NCBI RefSeq assembly: GCF_900105495.1
Contig: NZ_FNTF01000002.1
Coordinates: 4,146,501-4,210,500, forward strand
Source of the DNA: Pseudomonas frederiksbergensis
GTDB lineage: Bacteria; Pseudomonadota; Gammaproteobacteria; Pseudomonadales; Pseudomonadaceae
Length of the DNA: 64,000 nt
Direction: 5' to 3'
The notes under the pieces are model-generated. The model did not search any database, was not told the DNA's origin, and saw only the letters and a program-made list of their open reading frames with translations. A program made the translations under genes and the position numbers. This document shows, in pieces, positions 38,043-47,060 of the stretch (position 1 is its first letter; each line of letters begins with the position of its first letter).

Positions 38043-39170
38043 TCAAAGATTGCGCGAAATAACCATGCGCTGAATGTCGCTGGTGCCTTCGTAGATCTGG
38101 CAAACGCGTACGTCGCGGTAGATCCGTTCCAGCGGGAAATCGTTCAAGTAACCGTAACCGCCGAGGGTTTGCAACGCCGAGGAGCAGACTTTCTCGGCCA
38201 TTTCCGAGGCGAACAGCTTGGCCATGGACGCTTCGACCAAGGCCGGTTTGCCGCTGTCACGCAGCGCCGCCGCGTAATGCACCATCTGCCGAGCCACAGC
38301 GATTTGGGTCGCCATGTCCGCCAGGCGGAACGCGACCGCTTGATGTTCGATGATCGGTTTGCCGAAGCTTTCACGCTCGCGGGCATAGTCGCGGGCTGCT
38401 TCGAACGCAGCGCGGGCCATGCCCACCGATTGCGAAGCGATGCCGACACGGCCGCCTTCGAGGTTGGCCAGGGCGATTCGATAACCTTCGCCCTCCTCGC
38501 CCAAGCGGTTGGCCACCGGCACCTTCACGTCTTCGAACAGGATCTGGCAGGTGTCCGAGGCGTGCTGGCCGAGTTTGTCTTCGACCCGTGCGACTTTGTA
38601 GCCCGGCGAATCGGTCGGCACGATCAGCGCCGTGATGCCGCGCTTGCCGGCACTTGGGTCGGTCACGGCGAACACGATCACCACCCCGGCGTTCTGCCCG
38701 GAGGTGATGAACTGCTTGCAGCCGTTCAACACGTAGTGATCGCCTTCCAGGCGGGCGCGGGTTTTCAGGCCGCTGGCATCGGAGCCGGCCTGCGGTTCGG
38801 TCAAGGCAAACGCCCCGAGCATCGAGCCGCTGGCCAACGGTTTGAGGAATCGCTCTTTTTGGTCGTCGTTGCCGTACTTGAGAATCGGCACGCAACCCAC
38901 CGAGTTGTGCACGCTCATGATGGTCGAGCAGGCGCCGTCGCCGGCCGCGATTTCTTCAAGGGCCATGGCGTAGGCCAGGTAGCCGGTGTCACAACCGCCC
39001 CACTCTTCCGGCACCAACATGCCGAAGAAGCCCAGCTCGGCCATCTCGCCGATGGCTTCCTTGGGAAAGCGATGCTCACGGTCCCACTCGGCGGCGAACG
39101 GTTTCAGCCGTTCCTGGGCAAACTGCCGGGCCGCGTCGCTGATCTGAAGTTGTTCGTCATTGGGAATCAT
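38043..39170 (-). CDS. Acyl-CoA dehydrogenase (short/branched-chain)
   Basis: A 375-residue acyl-CoA dehydrogenase: [60 protein letters not shown], then [20 protein letters not shown] and [19 protein letters not shown], where Glu in YEGTSD is the expected catalytic base. The ATG at 39170 has AAGGATT upstream; the frame is open to 39248 through a REP element, which is not coding. It lies 13 bases before the hydratase gene. With 35995-37146 this gives two different short-chain dehydrogenases facing each other. Confidence 0.86.
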   Translation of the reverse strand: MIPNDEQLQISDAARQFAQERLKPFAAEWDREHRFPKEAIGEMAELGFFGMLVPEEWGGCDTGYLAYAMALEEIAAGDGACSTIMSVHNSVGCVPILKYGNDDQKERFLKPLASGSMLGAFALTEPQAGSDASGLKTRARLEGDHYVLNGCKQFITSGQNAGVVIVFAVTDPSAGKRGITALIVPTDSPGYKVARVEDKLGQHASDTCQILFEDVKVPVANRLGEEGEGYRIALANLEGGRVGIASQSVGMARAAFEAARDYARERESFGKPIIEHQAVAFRLADMATQIAVARQMVHYAAALRDSGKPALVEASMAKLFASEMAEKVCSSALQTLGGYGYLNDFPLERIYRDVRVCQIYEGTSDIQRMVISRNL

Positions 39171-39206
39171 GGTGAATCCTTTAAATCCGGGGTACGGCAC
39201 AGAACT

Positions 39207-39298
39207 CTGTGGGAGCCAGCCTGCTGGCGATGGCGTCGTGTCAGTCAATGTCTACTTTTATGACACACCGTCATCGCCAGCAGGCTGGCTCCCACAGG
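39207..39298. repeat. REP/BIME inverted pair (CAGCCTGCTGGCG variant)
   Basis: GTGGGAGCCAGCCTGCTGGC and its reverse complement flank a spacer; the core has CCAGC/GCTGG where other copies have CGAGC/GCTCG. The paired change preserves the stem. It lies between the thiolase and acyl-CoA dehydrogenase genes within the minus-strand unit. Confidence 0.85.
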
Positions 39299-39310
39299 GG
39301 TGAGGTTGAC

Positions 39311-40504
39311 CTAGTACAGGCATTCAACGGCCATGGCCGTGGCTTCGCCGCCGCCGATGCAGATCGCTGCAACGCCGCGTTTCAGGCCTTTCTGGCGCAG
39401 CGCCGAGAGCAAGGTCACGAGGATCCGCGCCCCGGATGCGCCGATCGGGTGGCCGAGGGCGCAGGCGCCGCCGTGAACGTTGATCTTCTCGTGGGGGATT
39501 TCCAGTTTGGTCATGGTCACCAGACTGACCACGGCGAAGGCTTCGTTGACTTCGACCAGATCGACTTCGTCCAGCGACCAGCCGGTTTTCTTCATCAGCT
39601 TCTCGATCGCGCCCACCGGTGCCACCGGGAACAGGCCCGGGGTGTCGGCAAACGCCGCGTGGCCGTGAATCACTGCCAGTGGTTTCAGGCCGCGCTTTTC
39701 AGCTTCGGAACGGCGCATCAACACCAGTGCCGCAGCGCCATCGGAGATCGAGCTGGAGTTTGCCGCCGTCACTGTGCCGCCATCGCGGAACGCCGGTTTC
39801 AAGGACGCGATCTTGTCCAGTTTGGCTTTCGGTGGCTGTTCGTCGTTGCTGATCAGCACCTGCTCTTTGCCGACGGTCACGGTGAGCGGCACGATCTCGT
39901 CTTTGAAGCTGCCATCCTTGATCGCCTGCTGCGCGCGGGTGGTCGAGGCAATGGCAAACGCGTCCTGGGCTTCACGAGTGAAACCGTTGGTTTCAGCGCA
40001 ATCCTCGGCGAAGGTGCCCATCAGGCGACCCTTGTCGTAAGCGTCTTCCAGACCGTCGAGGAACATGTGATCAAGCACACGACCGTGGCCCATGCGGTAA
40101 CCGCTACGGGCGCGGTCCAGCAGATACGGCGCGTTGGACATGCTTTCCATGCCGCCGGCGACAACCACGTCGGCGCTGCCGGCCACCAGCATGTCGTGGG
40201 CCAGAATGGCCGCTTCCATGCCCGAACCGCACATCTTGTTGAGGGTGGTGCAGCGGGTCGATTTATCCAGCCCGGCGCCCAATGCAGCCTGACGCGCTGG
40301 CGCTTGGCCAAGGCCGGCGGACAGGACGCAACCGAACAGCACTTCTTCAACCGAGTCTGGCGCCACACCGGCACGTTCGACGGCGGCGCGAATCGCCGCA
40401 GCACCGAGTTGCGGTGCGGTCAGGCTTTTCAGTTCGCCCTGGAAACCGCCCATCGGGGTGCGGACGGCGCTGACGATAACAATGGGATCGTTGGAAATAG
40501 TCAT
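39311..40504 (-). CDS. Acetyl-CoA C-acyltransferase (thiolase, FadAx-type)
   Basis: A 397-residue thiolase: nucleophilic Cys in LNKMCGSGMEAAILA (about residue 91), GGMESMSNAPYLL, NVHGGACALGHPIGASGARI (active-site His, about 351) and the C-terminal second Cys in VAAICIGGGEATAMAVE. Tightly linked to an SDR dehydrogenase and an acyl-CoA ligase, it should cleave acetoacetyl-CoA or 2-methylacetoacetyl-CoA to acetyl-CoA (plus propionyl-CoA), as in isoleucine and short-chain fatty acid catabolism. The start at 40504 has AGGAGG nearby upstream. Confidence 0.88.
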   Translation of the reverse strand: MTISNDPIVIVSAVRTPMGGFQGELKSLTAPQLGAAAIRAAVERAGVAPDSVEEVLFGCVLSAGLGQAPARQAALGAGLDKSTRCTTLNKMCGSGMEAAILAHDMLVAGSADVVVAGGMESMSNAPYLLDRARSGYRMGHGRVLDHMFLDGLEDAYDKGRLMGTFAEDCAETNGFTREAQDAFAIASTTRAQQAIKDGSFKDEIVPLTVTVGKEQVLISNDEQPPKAKLDKIASLKPAFRDGGTVTAANSSSISDGAAALVLMRRSEAEKRGLKPLAVIHGHAAFADTPGLFPVAPVGAIEKLMKKTGWSLDEVDLVEVNEAFAVVSLVTMTKLEIPHEKINVHGGACALGHPIGASGARILVTLLSALRQKGLKRGVAAICIGGGEATAMAVECLY

Positions 40505-40516
40505 GACAAATCCTCC

Positions 40517-41278
40517 TTACTTGGCGGCCATGCGCAAGGCGCCGTCGAGACGGATCACCTCGCCATTGAGCATGCTGTTTTCAATGATATGCCTGACCAG
40601 CCCGGCATACTCGCTCGGTTTGCCCAAGCGCGGCGGAAACGGCACGCCAGCCGCCAAAGATGCGCGGACTTCCGGGGTCATGCCAGCCATCATCGGGGTT
40701 TCGAAAATGCCCGGGGCGATGGTCATCACGCGGATGCCGAAGCGCGCCAGTTCACGAGCGGCGGGCAAGGTCAGGCTGACGATCGCGCCCTTGGAGGCGG
40801 CATACGCGGCCTGACCGATCTGGCCGTCATAGGCGGCAGCCGAGGCGGTGTTGATGATCACGCCGCGCTCGCCGTCAGCATCGGCTTCGGTTTCGGCAAT
40901 CGCCGCCGCGGCCAGGCGCAGCATGTTGAAACTGCCGATCAGGTTGACGTTGATCACCTGGCTGAAATTGGCCAGCAGGTGCGGGCCGTTCTTGCCGAGA
41001 ATCTTCTCACCGCGCACGATGCCGGCGCAGTTGACCAGGCCATTGAGGCCACCAAAGGCTTTGACCGTCGCCTGCACAGCAGCTTCGGCCGCAGCTTCGT
41101 TGCTGATGTCCGCCACCACGCTTTGCGCGCCGAGACGTTCAGCCTGGGCCGCAACGGCTTCGGCGTTCATGTCCACCAGCATCACTTTGGCACCGGCCGC
41201 GACCAGCATTTCAGCCGTGGCCGCACCGAGGCCGGATGCACCGCCGGTGACGAGAAAAACCTTGTTTTCGATCTGCAT
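40517..41278 (-). CDS. SDR dehydrogenase, 3-hydroxy(2-methyl)acyl-CoA type
   Basis: A 253-residue short-chain dehydrogenase: cofactor motif [18 protein letters not shown] (about 8-25), VDMNAE specifying NAD, NCAGI, catalytic S and YAASK ([15 protein letters not shown]), and [12 protein letters not shown]. The pattern is that of 2-methyl-3-hydroxybutyryl-CoA dehydrogenase (human HSD17B10-like), which fits a place between thiolase and acyl-CoA ligase. Two consecutive ATGs (41281 and 41278) follow AAGGAA; the second has the better spacing and I chose it. It catalyses the second oxidation step of the beta-oxidation spiral encoded here. Confidence 0.87.
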   Translation of the reverse strand: MQIENKVFLVTGGASGLGAATAEMLVAAGAKVMLVDMNAEAVAAQAERLGAQSVVADISNEAAAEAAVQATVKAFGGLNGLVNCAGIVRGEKILGKNGPHLLANFSQVINVNLIGSFNMLRLAAAAIAETEADADGERGVIINTASAAAYDGQIGQAAYAASKGAIVSLTLPAARELARFGIRVMTIAPGIFETPMMAGMTPEVRASLAAGVPFPPRLGKPSEYAGLVRHIIENSMLNGEVIRLDGALRMAAK

Positions 41279-41294
41279 CATTGTTTCCTTGGAT

Positions 41295-42959
41295 TCAAGC
41301 TGAAACGTTCTTCGCGGCGGCCTCTTGAGCCTTGGCGATTTCCTGGTTGCGCAAGATAAAGCGCTGCAATTTGCCGCTTGGGGTTTTCGGCAATTCGCTG
41401 ACAAACTCGATTTCACGGGGGTACGAGTGCGCGGCCAGTCGTTTGCGCACGTGTTGGCGCAATTCTTCGGCCAGTTCCGGCGCCGCGCGGTATTGCGGAC
41501 TGAGCACGACAAAGGCCTTGACCAGTTCGGTGCGTTCCGGATCGGGCTTGCCGACCACCGCCGCTTCAACCACGGCCGGGTGTTCGATCAACGCGCTTTC
41601 CACGTCGAACGGACCGACGCGATACCCGGAGGTGGTGATCACGTCGTCGCTGCGACCGACGAAGCTGATGCTGCCATCCGGGTTCCACTCGACGGTGTCG
41701 CCGCTCAGGTAATAGTTGCCGACGAAGGCCTTGGTCGGTGCGCCTTCGTAACCGGCGAACCAGCACATCGGCGACTGGGTGCGATCGATGGCCAGAATGC
41801 CCGGTTGGCCGACGCCGAGTTCCTTGTACTCGTCATCCAGCACCACGATGCGGTGGCCCGGCGAGGCAAAACCGGCGGCGCCCATGTGGATCGGGTGCTC
41901 CAGGCCATGGTGATTGCACAGCACCATACCCAGTTCGGTCTGGCCATAGTGGTCGTGGATGACCACGCCGAGGTTGTCGGCGAACCAGCGAATCACTTCC
42001 GGGTTCAGCGGCTCACCGGCGCTGCTGACGATGCGCAGCTTGCCCTTGATCGAACGGGCGAACTCGTCGCCACCGGCGATCAACAGGCGATAGGCCGTCG
42101 GCGAACCGGTGAGGTTGGTGATCCCGTATTTGTTGATCACCCGGCAGGTGCTTTCGAGGGAGAACGGGCCATCGTAAAAGGTGATCGGATGCCCCATGGC
42201 CATCGGCCCGGTGACCCCGAAATAAATGCCGTAGGCCCAACCCGGATCGGCGAGGTTCCAGAAGGCGTCTTCAGGGCGCAAGTCCACGGCGTCACGGGTG
42301 TAGCTCTGGAAGGCGACGATGGCCTTGAGCGGAACGGACAGCGCTTTCGACGGACCGGTGGTGCCCGAGGTGAACATCAGCAGGAACGGGTCTTCGCCCG
42401 TCAGCAGGACCGGTTCGCACTCGGCAGAATAATTGGCCAGTTCGGCCCAGAAGCTGTAATCGCCGCGGACGATGCCCTGGCCTTTGGGACCGGCCACGGT
42501 GACGATGGTCGGGCAGTCGGCGACTTCAGAGAGTTTGGAGCGATTGCCCGCGTCGGTGACCACCGCTTTGGCGCCCGAGGAGCTGAGGCGGTGTTCGATG
42601 GCTTTCGGGCCGAATGCCGTGAACAGCGGCTGGTAGACCGCGCCGATGCGCCAGGTGGCGAATACGGTGATCAACAGTTCGATGTTACGTGGCAGGAGAC
42701 CGGCAACCTTGTCGCCTTTTTTCACGCCCTGGGCCAGCAGGAAATTGGCGAAACGCGCGGCTTTGTCCTGCAAGTCGCTGAAAGTGTAGGTCGCGCTGGC
42801 GCCATCGCGGCCTTCCCAGAACAGCGCGATGCGCCCCGGCAAGGCATGCCGGTCGCAACACTCGACGCAGGCATTGAGGGCAGTCAAATCGCCTGCGAGT
42901 GCAGCGTCGACGGTGTGCTGATAATTGAACTGTGATGTAGCAGACAAGTAATCGCGCAT
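41295..42959 (-). CDS. AMP-forming acyl-CoA synthetase (FadDx-type)
   Basis: A 554-residue ANL-superfamily ligase: P-loop [15 protein letters not shown] (about 193-207), YGQTELG (A5), the hinge Asp region [25 protein letters not shown] (A7-A8) and the C-terminal catalytic Lys in [12 protein letters not shown] (A10). The N-terminal [20 protein letters not shown] resembles acetyl/propionyl/butyryl-type synthetases. First gene of the minus-strand beta-oxidation unit, it would activate a short or branched fatty acid for the four enzymes encoded after it. Confidence 0.86.
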   Translation of the reverse strand: MRDYLSATSQFNYQHTVDAALAGDLTALNACVECCDRHALPGRIALFWEGRDGASATYTFSDLQDKAARFANFLLAQGVKKGDKVAGLLPRNIELLITVFATWRIGAVYQPLFTAFGPKAIEHRLSSSGAKAVVTDAGNRSKLSEVADCPTIVTVAGPKGQGIVRGDYSFWAELANYSAECEPVLLTGEDPFLLMFTSGTTGPSKALSVPLKAIVAFQSYTRDAVDLRPEDAFWNLADPGWAYGIYFGVTGPMAMGHPITFYDGPFSLESTCRVINKYGITNLTGSPTAYRLLIAGGDEFARSIKGKLRIVSSAGEPLNPEVIRWFADNLGVVIHDHYGQTELGMVLCNHHGLEHPIHMGAAGFASPGHRIVVLDDEYKELGVGQPGILAIDRTQSPMCWFAGYEGAPTKAFVGNYYLSGDTVEWNPDGSISFVGRSDDVITTSGYRVGPFDVESALIEHPAVVEAAVVGKPDPERTELVKAFVVLSPQYRAAPELAEELRQHVRKRLAAHSYPREIEFVSELPKTPSGKLQRFILRNQEIAKAQEAAAKNVSA

Positions 42960-43111
42960 TGCCAGAATCCCTTTGTTTTTTTATTAGGCTGGGGAACCTC
43001 GATTAACAAGGAAATACTCGCTCTGCGCGGGGCGCGGGACAATGGTCAAAGCTATCAAGTTGCGTGACTGGTTTGGCCAAGATTGGAGAGATACGGCGCC
43101 TGCCAGGGCCT

Positions 43112-43179
43112 CATCGCGAGCAGGCTCGCGCCCACAGGGGAACGCATTCCAAATGTGGGAGCGAGCCTGCTCGCGATAG
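43112..43179. repeat. REP/BIME inverted pair, compact
   Basis: ATCGCGAGCAGGCTCGCGCC followed by CACAG and TGTGGGAGCGAGCCTGCTCG followed by CGAT are inverted copies separated by only about 20 bases. They lie between the AraC-type regulator gene and the acyl-CoA synthetase gene. Confidence 0.8.
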
Positions 43180-43211
43180 CGTCAGACCAGACACCACAGG
43201 CTTCGGATCAG

Positions 43212-44228
43212 TCAGCTGGCTTCGTTGAGGATCAGGCTGCGGTAATGCCCGGGATTTGACCCCGACCACTTGCGAAACGCCTTGTAGAACGAGCTGGTAT
43301 CGGCAAAGCCCAGCCGCGTGGCGATCTCGGCAAAGCTGATGGTCGGTTCTGCCAGCCAGACAATCGCCAACTCCTTGCGCACGCTGTCCTTGAGCCCCTG
43401 GTAAGTCTGGCCCTCTTCGGCGAGGCGTCGACGCAAGGTGGAAGCCGACATGCACAGCTGTTGTGCCAGGGGTTCGGTTTCCGGCCAGTGTTCGGCGGGC
43501 AGTTGTCGCAAATCGTGCTTGATCCGGCTGGCCAGGCTCTCCGGGTCGCGGTACTTGACCAGAATATTGGCCGGCGCATGGGCCAGGAAACGCTTGAGTT
43601 CTTCCGGGCTGCGCTTGATCGGCAAGTCCAGGCACTCGGCGGAGAAAATCATCCGCGTGCGCGGCCGGTCGAAACGCAGGTTCTCGGAGAACATCACCTG
43701 ATAGTCATCGCAGAAGTCAGGCTGCGGGCAGCGCAACTCGATGGCCAGGATCGGAATTCGCCGCCCCGCCAGCCAGCAGGCGACGCCGTGAACGATCATC
43801 CAGTAGGTGAAATACGTGAAGGCGCGGCGCGGGTCCTGGTCGTCTTCGAGCAGGACGATTTCCGCCAGGCTTTGCTGACGAACCAGTTGCGCGGGCAGGT
43901 GTTCGAGCATCAACGACAAAAAGCTCAAACCCGAGGTCAGGCCGGCAGCCAGGCTCGGCTGGACCATGGAGCAGCGACAGAGAAACTCCAGACTGCCGGA
44001 TTTGAGTTTGCGCGGGTCCATGCCAAAAAACTCATCGTCCCCACGTCGGGCCAGTAAACGCCACAGACGCGCATAAGCGGTGGCCGGCACGCGTGCATCG
44101 CTGCTGTCGAGCAGTGCCGGATCGATACCGACCTTGGTCAACACCTCATCGGTGGTCGCCCCGGGGGCGCAACTTTGCAACAGTGCTTCACGCACCAGTT
44201 GAATGGAGATGGTGTCTTTTTCCGACAT
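43212..44228 (-). CDS. AraC family transcriptional regulator (OruR-like, arabinose-binding domain type)
   Basis: A 338-residue protein. The N-terminal two thirds belong to the AraC-binding-type (Arabinose_bd) domain of the OruR/PhbR group (FGMDPRKLKSGSLEFLCRCS). The C-terminal helix-turn-helix pair is at about 235-330: SASTLRRRLAEEGQTYQGLK and FAEIATRLGFADTSSFYKAFRKWSG. It is upstream of, and on the same strand as, the fadDx-type cluster, separated by about 250 bases, and is the natural candidate activator of it. The effector is unknown, presumably an acid or acyl-CoA. Confidence 0.87.
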   Translation of the reverse strand: MSEKDTISIQLVREALLQSCAPGATTDEVLTKVGIDPALLDSSDARVPATAYARLWRLLARRGDDEFFGMDPRKLKSGSLEFLCRCSMVQPSLAAGLTSGLSFLSLMLEHLPAQLVRQQSLAEIVLLEDDQDPRRAFTYFTYWMIVHGVACWLAGRRIPILAIELRCPQPDFCDDYQVMFSENLRFDRPRTRMIFSAECLDLPIKRSPEELKRFLAHAPANILVKYRDPESLASRIKHDLRQLPAEHWPETEPLAQQLCMSASTLRRRLAEEGQTYQGLKDSVRKELAIVWLAEPTISFAEIATRLGFADTSSFYKAFRKWSGSNPGHYRSLILNEAS

Positions 44229-44283
44229 TGACCGAGCTAAGCCCTGTTCTTGTTTGAAGTGGTGGGCCTATTTGCCCGCCGTG

Positions 44284-45627
44284 CTACAGAATCCGGTACA
44301 ACAACCGCTCGATCCGCACCCGACTCACGCGTTTGAGAAACTTGGCCACCCCTGGCGGGTACTCCAGCAGCGTTTCCAATTCCTGGTATCGCTCGATGCG
44401 ACGGGTGTTCTCGAAAATCTCCGCCAGCTCCTTACGTCGCGGCTCCAGCAACTCGCCTTTCGGATCATCGATCAGCAAGGCGTTTTCCAGATCGAGCCGG
44501 AACGCCCGCGGGTTGAGGTTGTTGCCGGTCAGCAAAGTGTAGCGCTGGTCGATCCACATGCCCTTGAGGTGATAGGTGTTGTCGCCGTCACGCCACAGAT
44601 GCAGGTTCAACTGGCCGCTGTCGACGCTGCGATGATGACGCTTGGCGAAGCGCCGCAGGCTGATCTCGTAAAGGTAAGGCAGCGCCGAAATCACCTTGAA
44701 CGGCTCGCTCGGCGGAATGTAGAAGTCGTTGGCCGTCTTGTCGCCGACAATGATGTCGATCTTAACGCCGCGTGCCAGTGCCCGGTTGATTTCCCGGGTC
44801 ACGGCCAGCGGCAGGTTGAAGTACGGCGTGCAGATGGTCAGTTGATGCTGAGCGCTGGCGATCAACTCGCAAATCACTCGACTCAACGGGTTGTTCTTGC
44901 CGACACCGAGCAACGGGCTGACCGACAAACTGCCCTTTTCCGTGGTGCCAGTCGTGGTGTCGTACGCCGCGTGCTTGAGGCGACTGCGCAGGTCGCCGAT
45001 GTCGTTGCGCAGGCTGCGGGTGGTCGGCAGGTTTGGCAAATCCAGACGATGCACCGCTTTGGAGGCGATCAGACCGTGCTGGATCAGGTGCTGCATCGAA
45101 TCGGCCAGGGCGCTGTTCTGCAGCAGGTGATAACGGTCGTAGCGGTACTTGTCGAATTTGTGCAGGTAAACGTTGTTCAGGCTCGCGCCGCTGTAGATCA
45201 CGCAATCGTCGATCACGAAGCCCTTCAAATGCAACACGCCGAACAGCTCTCGGGTCTGCACCGGAACGCCATACACCGGCACTTCACTGGCATGAGTGCG
45301 GGTGGTTTCCTGATACCAGGCCGAGTTGCCCGGCTGCTTGCCGGCGCCGATCAAGCCGCGCTGGGCGCGCAGCCAGTCAACGACGACCACCACGTCCAGT
45401 TCCGGACGTGCCAGTTTGGCCGCGTGCAAGGCATCGAGAATTTCCTGACCGGCTTCATCCTGTTGCAGATAGAGCGCGACGATATAGATGCGTCGGGTGG
45501 CGCTGGCGATCTTTTCCAGCAGGCACCGACGAAACTCGGCAGCACCGGAAAGGAAGGTGACGGCATCGGCGGTCAGCGGAAAACTGCGCAGTTTAGGCAG
45601 CAGAGAGCGTTTGAAAAGCGACGGCAT
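44284..45627 (-). CDS. pssA: CDP-diacylglycerol-serine O-phosphatidyltransferase (phospholipase-D-type PssA)
   Basis: A 447-residue protein with two phospholipase D HKD-type motifs: FGVLHLKGFVIDD (about 130-142) and NTYHLKGMWIDQRYTLLTG (about 353-371), each with downstream Asn-Pro/Arg-rich segments (NNLNPRAFRLDLENALLI). Size and arrangement match E. coli-type phosphatidylserine synthase, a peripheral enzyme that starts phosphatidylethanolamine synthesis from CDP-diacylglycerol and serine. It is alone on the minus strand between unrelated genes; a cardiolipin synthase is less likely because there are no N-terminal membrane helices. Confidence 0.9.
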   Translation of the reverse strand: MPSLFKRSLLPKLRSFPLTADAVTFLSGAAEFRRCLLEKIASATRRIYIVALYLQQDEAGQEILDALHAAKLARPELDVVVVVDWLRAQRGLIGAGKQPGNSAWYQETTRTHASEVPVYGVPVQTRELFGVLHLKGFVIDDCVIYSGASLNNVYLHKFDKYRYDRYHLLQNSALADSMQHLIQHGLIASKAVHRLDLPNLPTTRSLRNDIGDLRSRLKHAAYDTTTGTTEKGSLSVSPLLGVGKNNPLSRVICELIASAQHQLTICTPYFNLPLAVTREINRALARGVKIDIIVGDKTANDFYIPPSEPFKVISALPYLYEISLRRFAKRHHRSVDSGQLNLHLWRDGDNTYHLKGMWIDQRYTLLTGNNLNPRAFRLDLENALLIDDPKGELLEPRRKELAEIFENTRRIERYQELETLLEYPPGVAKFLKRVSRVRIERLLYRIL

Positions 45628-45713
45628 AGGGCTCGCAAAAAGGTCGAATCCGAAGAACCCGAGAGCTTACACCATGGATCGGCTCGGGTCTTGTGAGTGT
45701 CTGTAAAGGCCCC

Positions 45714-45777
45714 TTCGCGAGCAGGCTCGCTCCCACATTGAAATGCATTCCCTGTGGGAGCGAGCCTACTCGCGAAA
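45714..45777. repeat. REP/BIME pair, compact
   Basis: TTCGCGAGCAGGCTCGCTCC followed by CACA and TGTGGGAGCGAGCCTACTCG followed by CGAA, inverted, about 20 bases apart. Between the divergent pssA and TetR-type genes. Confidence 0.8.
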
Positions 45778-45817
45778 GCGATTTTTCAGTCAACAAAAAA
45801 TATCTGCTTGACCAAGG

Positions 45818-45831
45818 AGAACGATCGTTCT
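45818..45831. promoter_or_regulatory. Perfect 14-base palindrome, candidate TetR operator
   Basis: AGAACGATCGTTCT reads the same on both strands and lies 13 bases before the ATG of the TetR-type regulator. TetR repressors usually bind such palindromes and repress themselves. No second copy was seen in front of the next gene, so one operator may serve both genes as an operon. Confidence 0.6.
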
Positions 45832-45843
45832 ACTGTTCGCAAC

Positions 45844-46407
45844 ATGAACGAAATAACCAGCAACGACACACGCGACATCATTCTGGATGTCACCGAAAAG
45901 TTGATCTACAAAAGTGGCATCGCGGCCACCGGCATGGATCTTCTGGTGAAAACCGCCGGCGTTTCCAGAAAGAGTATTTACCGCTACTTCGCCAACAAGG
46001 AGGAGCTCACCGTCGCGGCGCTGCAACGCCGTGATGTGCGCTGGATGCACTGGTACCGAAGCGAAGTCGACCAGGCCGAAACGCCGGCCGACCGCTTGCT
46101 CAACCTGTTTACCGTACTTAAGGCCTGGTTCGCCTCCGAAGGCTTCCGTGGCTGTGCATTCATCAACACCAGTGGCGAAACCGGCGACCCGCAAGACCCG
46201 GTTCGCCTGGTTGCCAAAGAGCATAAACAGAAGCTGCTCGACTACGTGCGCGAGCTCTGCACCGAACATGGCGCCACAGACCCGGAGACGCTGGCCAAAC
46301 AGCTGCTGATCCTGATCGACGGTGCCATTACCGTGGCGCTTGTCATGGGTGATCACAGTGCCGCCGATAATGCGCAATGCATGGCGCGAAAGTTATTGGA
46401 CCTGTAA
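45844..46407 (+). CDS. TetR family transcriptional regulator
   Basis: A 187-residue regulator. Its N-terminal DNA-binding domain (about 8-55) has the TetR pattern: ILDVTEKLIYKSGIAATGMD then LVKTAGVSRKSIYRYFANKE. The C-terminal domain (TetR_C type with GFRGCAFINTSGE) binds an unknown ligand. The ATG at 45844 starts the conserved region; an upstream in-frame opening through the REP is not coding. A perfect palindrome precedes it, and a DUF1348/NTF2-like gene follows 56 bases later, a pairing seen in many proteobacteria where the regulator governs a small detoxification-type protein. Confidence 0.87.
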   Translation: MNEITSNDTRDIILDVTEKLIYKSGIAATGMDLLVKTAGVSRKSIYRYFANKEELTVAALQRRDVRWMHWYRSEVDQAETPADRLLNLFTVLKAWFASEGFRGCAFINTSGETGDPQDPVRLVAKEHKQKLLDYVRELCTEHGATDPETLAKQLLILIDGAITVALVMGDHSAADNAQCMARKLLDL

Positions 46408-46463
46408 CACTTTAATCAAGCCCGACAACTTGCTAGAACTTTACTTTGATAGGGAGACTATTA

Positions 46464-46940
46464 ATGTCTGATGCCGAAGTTCGTCCGCCATTGCCGCCGT
46501 TCACCCGTGAGTCGGCCATCGAAAAAGTACGCCTGGCCGAAGATGGCTGGAACTCCCGCGACCCGGAACGGGTATCGCTGGCCTACACCCTGGACACCCA
46601 ATGGCGCAACCGCGCCGAGTTCGCCTACAACCGCGAAGAAGCCAAAGGCTTCCTGACGCGCAAATGGGCCAAGGAACTGGATTACCGCCTGATCAAAGAA
46701 CTTTGGGCCTTTACCGGCAACCGCATCGCCGTGCGTTATGCCTACGAATGGCACGACGACTCGGGCAACTGGTTCCGCTCGTATGGCAACGAAAACTGGG
46801 AGTTCGACGAAAACGGTTTGATGGCCAATCGGTTTGCCTGCATCAACGACATGCCGATCAAGGAAAGCGACCGCAAGTTCCACTGGCCGCTGGGCCGCCG
46901 GCCTGACGATCACCCAAGCTTGTCCGACCTGGGCCTGTAA
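46464..46940 (+). CDS. DUF1348/NTF2-like (nuclear transport factor 2 family) protein
   Basis: A 158-residue small soluble protein of the DUF1348 branch of the SnoaL/NTF2 fold: [20 protein letters not shown], the invariant WRNRAEF and [20 protein letters not shown], then [21 protein letters not shown] and [14 protein letters not shown]. Function of the family is not known; the cone-shaped fold often binds small hydrophobic ligands. GGGAGA lies upstream of the ATG at 46464. Probably co-transcribed with the TetR gene. Confidence 0.85.
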   Translation: MSDAEVRPPLPPFTRESAIEKVRLAEDGWNSRDPERVSLAYTLDTQWRNRAEFAYNREEAKGFLTRKWAKELDYRLIKELWAFTGNRIAVRYAYEWHDDSGNWFRSYGNENWEFDENGLMANRFACINDMPIKESDRKFHWPLGRRPDDHPSLSDLGL

Positions 46941-46954
46941 CTTCACATAGACCA

Positions 46955-47049
46955 AATGTGGGAGTGAGCCTGCTCGCGATGACGGTTGAACATTCAACAA
47001 ATAAGTTGCCTGTTACACCGCTATCGCGAGCAGGCTCACTCCCACAGGG
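46955..47049. repeat. REP/BIME inverted pair (GGGAGTGAGCC variant)
   Basis: TGTGGGAGTGAGCCTGCTCG and the reverse complement with compensating changes (AGCAGGCTCACTCCCACAGG) flank a 50-base spacer. The matching C-to-T and G-to-A changes keep the stem. Between the convergent DUF1348 and sfnG genes. Confidence 0.85.
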
Positions 47050-47060
47050 TTTTGGGGTGT

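Noticed and set aside
39209..42935. Plus-strand open frames of about 716 and 536 codons opposite the thiolase, SDR and ligase genes
   Set aside because: Both mirror conserved minus-strand enzymes and one starts inside a REP element.
45754..45843. Longer N-terminus for the TetR regulator
   Set aside because: The extension would be translated from a REP arm and from the palindromic operator; the conserved domain begins at the ATG at 45844.
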